In this document: positions 8,177 to 16,261 of the stretch, one piece after another | Position numbering within the stretch: the stretch's first letter is position 1 | How the letters are laid out: each line of letters starts with the position of its first letter | Assembly (NCBI RefSeq): GCF_003626595.1 | Contig: NZ_RBAK01000009.1 | Coordinates: forward strand, 1 to 64,000 | Length of the DNA: 64,000 nt | Reading direction: 5' to 3' | From: Micromonospora endolithica | Lineage (GTDB): Bacteria; Actinomycetota; Actinomycetes; Mycobacteriales; Micromonosporaceae | The notes under the pieces: generated by a model | What the model was told of the DNA's origin: nothing | The model's input: the letters and a program-made list of their open reading frames with translations, nothing else | Databases searched by the model: none | Program-made: the position numbers and the translations under genes

Positions 8177-8965
8177 TCAGAGGGTGTCCAGGGACGCCCG
8201 GCGGCGGGACTCGGCTTCGAAGATCTTGAGGAGGGCGGCGGCGAGGACGGCGTACGCCAGGCCGACCGCCACCTCGGCGGCGAGGGGGCCGGTCGCGGAG
8301 CCGAAGCCCTCCCCGGCGACCAGCCTTCGAGCCGCCTCGGCCCCGTGCGTGATCGGCAGCAGCTGGCCCGCCACCCGCATCCCGGCCGGCAGCTCGGCGG
8401 CCGGCACGTTGACCCCGGTGAGCAGGAGCAGCAGCGCCACCGACACGTTGGACACCAGCCACACGTCGCGGAAGCGCAGGCCGACCGCGCCGAGCGCCAG
8501 GCCGAAGAAGCCGCAGGACAGCGCCGCGACGGCCAGGGTGAGCAGCAGGGCGGGAAGTGCCGACACCGGCACCCGCAGGCCGAGCAGGAACGAGGCCGCG
8601 GTCAGCGTGGTCACGGCGATCAGCAGGCCGTTGCCAGCGTACGGGAGGACCCGGCCGAGGAACACCGCCGTGCGGCTGCGCGGCGACAGCAGCACGTGCC
8701 CGAGGGTGCCGAAGCGCCGCTCGTTGGAGACCGCCATGGTCCCGCCGAACACGCAGGCCAGTGTGGCGGCGAGCACCGCGTTGCCGACGATGTAGAACCG
8801 GTCGTCGGCCACGCCGAGCTGGCGGCCCAGGTAGGCGAAGAAGAGCAGCTGGAACAGCGGCCCGACGAGCAGGGTGCCGACGAACATCGCCGGCGTGGTC
8901 CAGTTGAACAGCGCCCGGTAGGCGATCACGCCGCCGGTGCCCACCAGACGGAACAGGTCGGTCAT
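8177..8965 (-). CDS. ABC-2 type transporter permease (second permease)
   Basis: A 262-residue permease with about six transmembrane helices. It shows the ABC-2 pattern: an early helix pair (MFVGTLLVGPLFQLLFF), FGGTMAVSNERRFGTLGHVLLSP coupling segment, and a C-terminal LPITHGAEAARRLVAGEG before the last helix. It begins 11 bases after the preceding permease gene, so the ATPase and both permeases form one operon. Together they make an exporter, probably as a permease heterodimer on an ATPase dimer. The substrate cannot be read from sequence. Confidence 0.88.
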   Translation of the reverse strand: MTDLFRLVGTGGVIAYRALFNWTTPAMFVGTLLVGPLFQLLFFAYLGRQLGVADDRFYIVGNAVLAATLACVFGGTMAVSNERRFGTLGHVLLSPRSRTAVFLGRVLPYAGNGLLIAVTTLTAASFLLGLRVPVSALPALLLTLAVAALSCGFFGLALGAVGLRFRDVWLVSNVSVALLLLLTGVNVPAAELPAGMRVAGQLLPITHGAEAARRLVAGEGFGSATGPLAAEVAVGLAYAVLAAALLKIFEAESRRRASLDTL

Positions 8966-8976
8966 TCCTCGCCTCC

Positions 8977-9750
8977 TCAGGCCAGCGCCAGCGTGGCGGC
9001 GGCCCGCGCCCGACGCTCCACGTGGGTCATCATCAGCGCGCCGAGCACCAGGCAGGCGAGGCTGATCGCCAGGCAGATCCCGAGTGAGGGCCAGACCGGC
9101 CCGCTGCCGGTGGCCGCCTCGCGGACCGCCCGCGCACCCCAGGTGGTCGGCAGCACGGCCGCGACCGGCCCGGTCCAGCCGGGCAGCACGGTGATCGGCA
9201 CGAGCATTCCGGACACCAGCCAGATCGGGTACTCCAGCGTGTTGGTCAGCGCGTTGGCGTTGCGCATCAGCACGAACGTCGAGGCGAGCAGCAGGCCGAA
9301 CATGCCCAGCCCGACGATGCAGCCGGGCACCGCCACGGCGAACGCGACCGGGTCGGCGAAGGTCAGCGGGATGCCGTACAGCAGCCGGCCCCAGGCCAGG
9401 GTCGCGACCATCGCGTACGTCCCGGTGATCGCGGTGGCCAGGGTGATCGGCAGGACGACCAGCGCGGGCGGCCTCGGCGCCAACATGATCATCTCCAGGG
9501 TGCCCTGCCAGCGCTGGTTCTGGATCGCGCCGCCGGAGCCGAACAGCACCGACGACCACACCCCCATCAGGCCCGCCCCGACGGCGGCCTCCAGCAGTCG
9601 TCCCGGCTCGCCGCCGGCCCGGAACAGGTAGACCGCGAGGGTCGCCTGCACCACCGGGATGATCAACGCGGTGGCGATCTCGAACGGCGACCGACTCAGC
9701 TGCTTGGCGTGCAGCAGCGCGCCGACCGCGATCATGCGCAGGGTCCTCAC
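8977..9750 (-). CDS. ABC-2 type transporter permease (first permease)
   Basis: A 257-residue permease paralogous in layout to the next gene: six hydrophobic segments, the coupling motif NQRWQGTLEMIMLAP after helix 2, and a C-terminal LPTTWGARAVREAATG segment. The GTG start overlaps the stop of the upstream ATPase gene by four bases (GTGA), indicating tight coupling. An ATG five codons downstream is a possible alternative start. Two different permeases plus one ATPase is the usual arrangement of DrrA-type multidrug or glycolipid exporters. Confidence 0.88.
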   Translation of the reverse strand: MRTLRMIAVGALLHAKQLSRSPFEIATALIIPVVQATLAVYLFRAGGEPGRLLEAAVGAGLMGVWSSVLFGSGGAIQNQRWQGTLEMIMLAPRPPALVVLPITLATAITGTYAMVATLAWGRLLYGIPLTFADPVAFAVAVPGCIVGLGMFGLLLASTFVLMRNANALTNTLEYPIWLVSGMLVPITVLPGWTGPVAAVLPTTWGARAVREAATGSGPVWPSLGICLAISLACLVLGALMMTHVERRARAAATLALA

Positions 9751-10754
9751 GCCGGCACCGCCTCGGGCGACCGGCGCTCGTCGACCCGGTTGACGATCGC
9801 CACGTATGCGTCCTCCAGCGTCGGCTGCCGGGCGGTGACCCGGCCCAGCCGGACGCCGTCCAGCTCGCGCAGCACGTCGGCCTGCACGTCCACCCCCGCG
9901 TCGGACTGCACGGCCAGCACCTGCGCGGCGCCGATCACCTCCAGGCTCGCCTCCCGCACCCTGGGCAGGGCGTGGATCGCGGCCAGGCGTTCGTCGGTCA
10001 CCCCGTACGCCTCGACCTCCAGCACCCGCCGGCCGTCGGCGTGGTGGCGCAGCTCCGCCGGGGTACCGAGGGCCTGGATCCGGCCACCGGCGATCACCGC
10101 GATCCGCCCGCACAGCTCGTCCGCCTCGGCCATGTAGTGCGTGGTCAGCAGCACGGTGGTGCCGGTGGCGGCCAGGTCTGCGACGGTCTGCCGCAGCTCC
10201 CGGGCGGCCACCGGGTCCACCCCGATCGACGGCTCGTCGAGGAAGAGCACCCGCGGGCGGTGCAGCAGGCCCCGGGCGATGTGCAGCCGCTGCCGCATGC
10301 CGCGGGAGTAGCCCTCGACCCGCTCGTTCTCCCGGCCGGCCAGCCGGACCAGCTCCAGCAGTTCGGCGATCCGCCGCTTCTGCTCCCGCCCGGGCACCCC
10401 GTACAGCTCGGCGAAGTAGCGCAGGTTGTCCCGGGCGGAGAGCCGGTCGTAGAGGCCCCGGTCGCCGCCGAAGACGTACCCGATCCGCCGGCGTACCTCC
10501 CGGGTCTGCCGGACCACGTCGAAGCCGCAGATCCGGGCGGTGCCGGCGGTCGGGATGAGCAGTGTGTTCAGCAGCTTGATGGTTGTCGTCTTGCCGGCGC
10601 CGTTCGGTCCGAGCAGGCCGAACAGCTCCCCGTTGCCGACCGTCAGGTCGACGCCGCGGACCGCCTCCACCTCCCGGCGCTGAGGTCGTAACCATCCGGT
10701 CCGGCTGCGGTACGTCCGCCGCAGCCCGGCCGCCTCGATCGCGTACTCGCTCAT
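9747..10754 (-). CDS. DrrA-type ABC transporter ATP-binding protein
   Basis: A 335-residue nucleotide-binding protein. Walker A GPNGAGKTT is at residues 49-57, the signature motif is YSRGMRQ (149-155, in place of LSGGQ), Walker B VLFLDEP is at 169-175, and the switch His is in LLTTHYM. The C-terminal extension after about residue 230 resembles the DrrA/NatA class rather than importers. It leads an operon with two permeases. The ArsR-like gene upstream on the same strand may control it. The DNA around the start codon (TCGCTCATGCCGGC) is repeated 50 bases upstream. Confidence 0.93.
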   Translation of the reverse strand: MSEYAIEAAGLRRTYRSRTGWLRPQRREVEAVRGVDLTVGNGELFGLLGPNGAGKTTTIKLLNTLLIPTAGTARICGFDVVRQTREVRRRIGYVFGGDRGLYDRLSARDNLRYFAELYGVPGREQKRRIAELLELVRLAGRENERVEGYSRGMRQRLHIARGLLHRPRVLFLDEPSIGVDPVAARELRQTVADLAATGTTVLLTTHYMAEADELCGRIAVIAGGRIQALGTPAELRHHADGRRVLEVEAYGVTDERLAAIHALPRVREASLEVIGAAQVLAVQSDAGVDVQADVLRELDGVRLGRVTARQPTLEDAYVAIVNRVDERRSPEAVPA

Positions 10755-10780
10755 GCCGGCACCGCCGCGCTGAGCCTGAC

Positions 10781-10810
10781 GATTCGCTCGCTCCGCTCGC
10801 TCATGCCGGC
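10781..10810. repeat. Short GAGCGAGCGGAGCGAGC element upstream of the exporter
   Basis: The spacer before the ATPase gene holds the internally repetitive GAGCGAGCGGAGCGAGCG sequence on the minus strand. Its end duplicates the 14 bases around the ATPase start codon (10747-10760 and 10797-10810). Similar GAGCGAG stretches occur between genes in many GC-rich actinobacteria. The function is unknown. Confidence 0.5.
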
Positions 10811-10864
10811 GAATCTAGGGACCGGCAGCGGGGCGGGGAAACGAATTCGGATCGGACCGAATGC

Positions 10865-11878
10865 TCAGGCGGAGGCGGTCACCGGCTCGTCCCCGATGAG
10901 CTGGACCAGGGCCAGGCCGGCCGGTTCCAGGCCGTAGAGCACCCGCCGCCCGACCCGGCGGCGATGCACCACCCCGGCGGTGAGCAGTGCCGCGAGCTGC
11001 TCGGAGACGGTGCTCGGTGCCAGCCCGAGGGTGGCGGCCAGACCCGCGGTGGTGGCCGGGCGGGTCAACGCCCGCAGCACCTGGGCCCGCCCCCGACCGA
11101 CCAGCACGGCCAGCCGGTCGGTGCCGGCGGGTGTGGCCGGGGCGGGGGTGCCCTCGGCGAGCAGCGCCGCGCCGCGTGCCTGGTAGGAGACGGCGACGAC
11201 CTCCGGATGGTCGGTGGAGCAGGTCAGCGCGCCCCGGGAGAAGATCAGGGGAACCAGCAGCAGCCGCTGGTCGACCGCCTCGAAGTGCTGCTCCAGCGGC
11301 TTGACCAGGGTCAGTACCGGCTTCTCCCAGCGCACCCGCTCGTGCAGGTGGGCCAGCAGCGCGTCCGGGCCGTCGGCGGCGAGCGCACGGGCCCGGTGCA
11401 GCACCTCCTCGTCCAGCGCCGCCCGCATCGCCGGCCACCAGGGGGCGATCGCCGCGTTCCAGTAGGCCTCGACGCCGTCGGCGAGCCGGTCCAGGGCGGC
11501 CCGCCGGTCGGTGACGAACGTCCGCAGCCAGGCGGGCAGGTCGTCGGGGCGGTGGTAGCGGGGGATCTGCTCCGCGATCACCTCCGCCGGCGTGGCGCGC
11601 AGCTCGGCGAGCTGCTCGGCCAACGTGGGACTGGCCGACGAGGGGATCGGGGTGAGGAAGTCCGGCGCGCGGGAGCTGATGGTCAACAGCCGGACCGGCG
11701 CGGTCGCCGGCACCTCGGCGAGCACCCGCCGGGCGTGCCGGGCCCAGCCGGTGTACGGCCAGGGCGCCTCGCCCGGGTTGCGGTGCAGCACGTACAGGCT
11801 GGTCAGCACCTCCCACAGCGGGCTGGTGGCGATCCGGGTACGCGCGAGGGTGGGCTCGTCCAGTCGGATCCGGATCAC
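10865..11878 (-). CDS. ArsR-like winged-helix transcriptional regulator
   Basis: A 337-residue regulator with a C-terminal winged helix-turn-helix (residues about 255-325: QVLRALTRPATTAGLAA, LGLAPSTVSEQLAALLTAG, then a wing with RRVGRRVLYGL). The long N-terminal part resembles the DUF5937 extension that precedes ArsR-type DNA-binding domains in actinobacteria. It has no clear metal-binding Cys cluster, so the signal is unlikely to be arsenite. The GTG start has TACGCT 7 bases upstream and no Shine-Dalgarno sequence, consistent with a leaderless mRNA. It may regulate the adjacent ABC exporter. Confidence 0.87.
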   Translation of the reverse strand: MIRIRLDEPTLARTRIATSPLWEVLTSLYVLHRNPGEAPWPYTGWARHARRVLAEVPATAPVRLLTISSRAPDFLTPIPSSASPTLAEQLAELRATPAEVIAEQIPRYHRPDDLPAWLRTFVTDRRAALDRLADGVEAYWNAAIAPWWPAMRAALDEEVLHRARALAADGPDALLAHLHERVRWEKPVLTLVKPLEQHFEAVDQRLLLVPLIFSRGALTCSTDHPEVVAVSYQARGAALLAEGTPAPATPAGTDRLAVLVGRGRAQVLRALTRPATTAGLAATLGLAPSTVSEQLAALLTAGVVHRRRVGRRVLYGLEPAGLALVQLIGDEPVTASA

Positions 11879-11926
11879 GGGGTCGAGCGTAGTGCCCGGG
11901 GAGGGCCGGCTGGGATGCGCGCTCGT

Positions 11927-11980
11927 TTGTTAAGCGGGGACCCTTCCTCTACCGGAGGCGTTAAGCGGGGGCCCTTCCTT
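11927..11980. repeat. Dispersed 31-bp tandem element, copy 1 (two units)
   Basis: Two direct units, TTAAGCGGGGACCCTTCCT and TTAAGCGGGGGCCCTTCCT, begin exactly 31 bp apart. Each carries a near-palindromic GGGNCCC core. Related dimers or trimers occur at 28994, 55743 and 56597. This copy lies between the divergent regulator gene and the ileS leader. Confidence 0.85.
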
Positions 11981-12019
11981 GCACCGGTTACTCGGCGGCG
12001 ATCTTCGCCGCGGGTCGAG

Positions 12020-12263
12020 TACGCTTTACCGCACAGGCGTCGACCCGGCCATCACCGGCGAGCCTCCGGAAGAACAGCCGGGTGACCGGCCCAGTAGAAC
12101 CGGACGGGACGGCCCGTCACAGCCGACCAACGAGCGGGCGGTCGATCCTGACCGCCAAGCGGGGTGGTACCGCGGGCGCTCGGGTCACGCCGTCGAGGCG
12201 TACCCAGAGGGCTCGTCCTCGCAGACCACAGACGAGTGAGCTGCGCGAGGAGAGCGACCCCCG
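12020..12263 (+). promoter_or_regulatory. T-box riboswitch leader of ileS (translational type)
   Basis: The conserved T-box core GGGGTGGTACCGCGG is at 12161-12175; TGGT (12165-12168) is the part that pairs with the free ACCA end of uncharged tRNA. Upstream, GGCCATCACCGGCG offers an ATC isoleucine specifier codon (12051-12053) in a stem-loop with the AGAA-containing internal loop. Downstream, GCTCGTCCTCGC is nearly complementary to GCGAGGAGAGC, which contains the ileS ribosome binding site, so the switch probably hides or exposes that site, as shown for mycobacterial ileS. A TACGCT -10-like hexamer at 12020 gives an approximate transcription start near 12032. Confidence 0.92.
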
Positions 12264-15200
12264 ATGGCCTATCCGTTGCACGACCCGACCGCCGCCGGCG
12301 TCGCGGCGAGCCCGGACCTGCCCGCGGTCGAGCGCCGGGTGCTGGAGCACTGGACGGCCGACAAGACCTTCGAGGCCTCCGTCGAGGCGAGGCCGGCCGG
12401 TGACCAGGGGAAGAACGAGTACGTCTTCTACGACGGTCCGCCGTTCGCCAACGGCCTGCCGCACTACGGCCACCTGTTCACCGGGTACGTCAAGGACGTG
12501 GTGCCGCGCTACCAGACGATGCGCGGGCGGCACGTCGAGCGGCGCTTCGGCTGGGACTGCCACGGCCTGCCCGCCGAGGTGGTGGCCGAGAAGCAGCTCG
12601 GCATCACCAGCAAGGCGGAGATCCTCGACCTGGGCGTGGCCCGGTTCAACGAGGCCTGCCGCGCCTCGGTGCTGGAGTTCACCCAGGACTGGGAGCGGTA
12701 CGTCACCCGGCAGGCCCGCTGGGTCGACTTCGCCAACGACTACAAGACCCTCGACCTGGACTACATGGAAAGCGTCATGTGGGCCTTCAAGACCCTGCAC
12801 GACAAGGGCCTGATCTACGAGGGCTTCCGGGTGCTGGCCTACTGCTGGCGGTGCGAGACGCCGCTGTCGAACACCGAGACCCGGATGGACGACGTCTACC
12901 GGGACCGGCACGACCCCACCCTGTCGGTGTGGTTCGGGCTGACCGCCGACGAGTCCGCGCCGGAGCTGGTCCGCGGGCCGGTCCGGCTGGGCGTCTGGAC
13001 CACCACGCCGTGGACCCTGCCGTCGAACCTGGCGCTGGCGGTCGGCCCGGACATCGAGTACGCGGTGCTGGAACGCGACGGCGACCGGTTCGTCGTGGGC
13101 GCGGCGCGGCTGGCCGCGTACGCCAAGGAGCTGGAAGGGTACGAGCAGGTCGGCACGGTGTACGGCCGGGACCTGGCCGGGCGCCGCTACACCCCGCTGT
13201 TCGACTTCCTCGTCGAGCGGGCCGGCGAGAACGCCTACCAGGTGCTCGGCGCGGACTTCGTGACCACCGAGGACGGCACCGGGATCGTGCACCTGGCCCC
13301 GGCGTTCGGTGAGGACGACCAGAACGTCTGCAACGCCGCCGGCATCCCGACGATCGTCACGGTGGACGACCACACCCGGTTCACCGCGCTCGTTCCGCCG
13401 TACCAGGGTGAGCAGGTCTTCGACGTCAACAAGCCGGTGATCCGGGAGCTGAAGGAGCGGGGGGTGGTGCTCAAGCAGGACACCTACACCCACTCGTACC
13501 CGCACTGCTGGCGCTGCGACACCCCGCTGGTCTACAAGGCGGTGTCGTCGTGGTTCGTCGCGGTGACCCGGTTCAAGGACCGGATGGTCGAGCTGAACCA
13601 GCAGATCAACTGGACGCCCGGCCACATCAAGGACGGCTCGTTCGGCAAGTGGCTGGCCAACGCCCGGGACTGGTCGATCAGCCGGAACCGGTTCTGGGGC
13701 TCGCCGATCCCGGTGTGGAAGTCCGACGACCCGACCTACCCACGGCTGGACGTGTACGGCTCGCTGGAAGACATCGAGCGGGACTTCGGCGTACGCCTGA
13801 CCGACCTGCACCGGCCGGCGGTGGACGACCTGGTCCGCCCCAACCCGGACGACCCGACCGGGCAGTCGATGATGCGTCGGGTGCCGGAGGTGCTGGACTG
13901 CTGGTTCGAGTCCGGGTCGATGCCGTTCGCCCAGGTGCACTACCCGTTCGAGAACGCCGACTGGTTCGAGCACCACTACCCGGGCGACTTCATCGTCGAG
14001 TACATCGGACAGACGCGCGGCTGGTTCTACACCATGCACGTGCTGGCCACCGCGCTGTTCGACCGGCCGGCGTTCCGCAACTGCATCAGCCACGGCATCC
14101 TGCTCGGCTCCGACGGGCGCAAGATGTCCAAGAGCCTGCGCAACTACCCGGACGTCTACCACGTGTTCGACGCGTACGGCTCGGACGCGATGCGCTGGAT
14201 GCTGATGTCGTCACCGGTGTTGCGCGGCGGCGACATGCCGGTCACCGAGGGGGCGATCCGGGACTCCGTGCGGCAGGTGCTGCTGCCGCTGTGGAACGTG
14301 TGGTACTTCTTCACGCTCTACGCCAACGCCGACGGGCACACCGCCCGCCGCAGGACGGACTCGACGCACCTGCTCGACCGGTACGTGCTGGCCAAGACGA
14401 ACGAGCTGGTGTCGACCGTCGGCGCGCAGATGGACGCGTACGACATCTCCGGTGCCTGCGCCACCGTCCGGTCCTACCTGGACGCGCTGACCAACTGGTA
14501 CGTGCGCCGCTCGCGGGACCGGTTCTGGTCCGGCGACGCCGACGCGTTCGACACCCTGTCGACGGTGCTGGAGACGCTCTGCCGGGTGGTGGCGCCGCTG
14601 GCGCCGCTGACCGCGGAGGAGATCTGGCGCGGGCTGACCGGTGAGCGGTCGGTGCACCTGACCGACTGGCCGGTGGCGGAGGAGTTCCCGGCCGACCACG
14701 ACCTGGTCGCGGCGATGGACGCCACCCGGGAGGTCTGTTCGGCGGCGCTGTCGCTGCGCAAGGCCAAGGGGCTGCGGGTGCGGCTGCCGCTGGCGAAGCT
14801 GACCGTGGCCACGCCGGTGGCGGCGCGGTTGCGCCCGTTCGGTGACCTGGTCGCCGACGAGGTCAACGTCAAGGAGGTGGAGTTCACCGACGCGGTGGAC
14901 AGCTACTGCCAGCAGGTGCTGACCGTGGTGCCCCGGGCGCTGGGTCCCCGGGTCGGCAAGTCCGTCCAGCAGGTGATCAAGGCGGTCAAGGCGGGGGAGT
15001 GGGAGCTGGTCGACGGCTCGCCGGTCGCCGCCGGGGTCACCCTGGCCGAGGGCGAGTACGAGCTGCGCCTGGTCGCCGCCGACGCCGAGCACTCCGCCCC
15101 GCTGCCCGACGGCGTGGTGGTGCTGGACACCGAGGTCACCCCGGCGCTGGCCGCCGAGGGTCTGGCCCGGGACGTCGTCCGGGTGGTGCAGCAGGCCCGC

Positions 15201-15404
15201 CGCGACGCCGACCTGGACGTGTCGGACCGGATCGTGCTGTTGGTGTCGGCCTCCGAGGAGGTCCGCGCCGCGGTCGCCGCGTTCACCGACTTCGTGGCCC
15301 GGGAGGTGCTCGCCGACTCGGTCGACTTCGCCGACGGGGTGCAGGGCTTCACCGGCGAGGTCGGCGAGGGCGACCGGGTGACCGTCGCCGTCCGCCGGGT
15401 GTAG
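12264..15404 (+). CDS. ileS: Isoleucine--tRNA ligase
   Basis: A 1046-residue class I synthetase that charges tRNA-Ile. The HIGH motif is HYGH at residues 67-70 (GLPHYGHLFTG) and KMSKS is at 620-624. A large CP1 editing domain lies between (WTTTPWTLPSN, TEDGTGIVHLAPAFGEDD), followed by the anticodon-binding region. The length and the HYGH form fit the long, eukaryote-like IleRS clade that is common in actinobacteria; members of that clade are often mupirocin-tolerant, which is only an inference here. The ATG is preceded by GCGAGGAGAGC, the site sequestered by the T-box. A hairpin follows the stop. Confidence 0.97.
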   Translation: MAYPLHDPTAAGVAASPDLPAVERRVLEHWTADKTFEASVEARPAGDQGKNEYVFYDGPPFANGLPHYGHLFTGYVKDVVPRYQTMRGRHVERRFGWDCHGLPAEVVAEKQLGITSKAEILDLGVARFNEACRASVLEFTQDWERYVTRQARWVDFANDYKTLDLDYMESVMWAFKTLHDKGLIYEGFRVLAYCWRCETPLSNTETRMDDVYRDRHDPTLSVWFGLTADESAPELVRGPVRLGVWTTTPWTLPSNLALAVGPDIEYAVLERDGDRFVVGAARLAAYAKELEGYEQVGTVYGRDLAGRRYTPLFDFLVERAGENAYQVLGADFVTTEDGTGIVHLAPAFGEDDQNVCNAAGIPTIVTVDDHTRFTALVPPYQGEQVFDVNKPVIRELKERGVVLKQDTYTHSYPHCWRCDTPLVYKAVSSWFVAVTRFKDRMVELNQQINWTPGHIKDGSFGKWLANARDWSISRNRFWGSPIPVWKSDDPTYPRLDVYGSLEDIERDFGVRLTDLHRPAVDDLVRPNPDDPTGQSMMRRVPEVLDCWFESGSMPFAQVHYPFENADWFEHHYPGDFIVEYIGQTRGWFYTMHVLATALFDRPAFRNCISHGILLGSDGRKMSKSLRNYPDVYHVFDAYGSDAMRWMLMSSPVLRGGDMPVTEGAIRDSVRQVLLPLWNVWYFFTLYANADGHTARRRTDSTHLLDRYVLAKTNELVSTVGAQMDAYDISGACATVRSYLDALTNWYVRRSRDRFWSGDADAFDTLSTVLETLCRVVAPLAPLTAEEIWRGLTGERSVHLTDWPVAEEFPADHDLVAAMDATREVCSAALSLRKAKGLRVRLPLAKLTVATPVAARLRPFGDLVADEVNVKEVEFTDAVDSYCQQVLTVVPRALGPRVGKSVQQVIKAVKAGEWELVDGSPVAAGVTLAEGEYELRLVAADAEHSAPLPDGVVVLDTEVTPALAAEGLARDVVRVVQQARRDADLDVSDRIVLLVSASEEVRAAVAAFTDFVAREVLADSVDFADGVQGFTGEVGEGDRVTVAVRRV

Positions 15405-15412
15405 CAGTGGAA

Positions 15413-15444
15413 CCGCCCGCCACCTGTATCGGGGTGGCGGGCGG
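15413..15444 (+). terminator. Terminator after ileS
   Basis: A perfect 12-bp inverted repeat (CCGCCCGCCACC and its complement) with an 8-base loop starts 9 bases after the ileS stop codon. Confidence 0.85.
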
Positions 15445-15496
15445 GCGTCCGCTACCGTGACACCGCCCGTTCAGCACACGATCTGCCGGAGGACCA

Positions 15497-16195
15497 GTGC
15501 CGCTGCTCTACACCATCGGCAAGCTCACCGTGGCGCCCACGCTGCGGTTGGCGTTCCGACCGACCGTGGAGGGACTGGAGCACATCCCGGAGACCGGCGG
15601 CGCGATCTTCGCGGGCAACCACCTGTCGGTCGCCGACGAGCTGTTCCTCGGCACGGTCGTGCCCCGGCACCTGGCCTTCTGGGCGAAGTCGGAGTACTAC
15701 AAGGGCGCCGGTCCGAAGGGCGCCCTCCAGCGGTTCGTCCTCACCGGTCTCGGCGCCATCCCGGTGGAACGGGCCGGCGGGCGGGCGGCGCTGTCCGCGT
15801 TCGACGCCGCGATCCCCGCGCTGCGCGGTGGTGACCTGGTCGCGATCTATCCGGAGGGCACCCGGTCACCCGACGGGCGGCTGTACCGGGGACGGACCGG
15901 CACCGCCCGGCTGGCGCTCGCCGCGGGCGTACCGGTCATCCCGGTCGGCATGATCGGCACCGACAAGGCCCAGCCGATCGGCGCGCGGGTGCCCCGCCCC
16001 GGCCGGGCCAAGATCACCATCCGGTTCGGCAAGCCGCTCGACTTCACCGGGCGGCCGGACGACCGGACCTCGCTGCGGGAGATGACCGACGAGCTGATGG
16101 GCGAGATCCAGAAGCTCACCGGCCAGGAGTACGTCCCGCGCTACGCCCCGCCGCGCGCCCACCCGCCGATCGCCGGCGAGCCCGGCGCGGTCTGA
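15497..16195 (+). CDS. 1-acyl-sn-glycerol-3-phosphate acyltransferase family protein
   Basis: A 232-residue PlsC-family acyltransferase that transfers an acyl chain to a lysophospholipid or related acceptor at the inner face of the membrane. The catalytic HX4D motif is NHLSVAD near residue 38, and the substrate-binding PEGTRS block follows near residue 120. There is no long N-terminal anchor, as in many actinobacterial members. The GTG start has GGAGGA 8 bases upstream. It is monocistronic between the ileS terminator and a convergent gene. The exact acyl acceptor cannot be inferred. Confidence 0.93.
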   Translation: MPLLYTIGKLTVAPTLRLAFRPTVEGLEHIPETGGAIFAGNHLSVADELFLGTVVPRHLAFWAKSEYYKGAGPKGALQRFVLTGLGAIPVERAGGRAALSAFDAAIPALRGGDLVAIYPEGTRSPDGRLYRGRTGTARLALAAGVPVIPVGMIGTDKAQPIGARVPRPGRAKITIRFGKPLDFTGRPDDRTSLREMTDELMGEIQKLTGQEYVPRYAPPRAHPPIAGEPGAV

Positions 16196-16212
16196 CCCAC
16201 CCCGGCCCGCGT

Positions 16213-16247
16213 CCCGCCCTGCGGGGTGCGCCCCGCGCGAGGGCGGG
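16213..16247. terminator. Bidirectional terminator hairpin
   Basis: An outer 8-bp stem (CCCGCCCT/AGGGCGGG) encloses an inner 6-bp stem (GCGGGG/CCCCGC) in the short space between two convergent genes. Confidence 0.75.
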
Positions 16248-16261
16248 CGGGGCCGCGGGGG

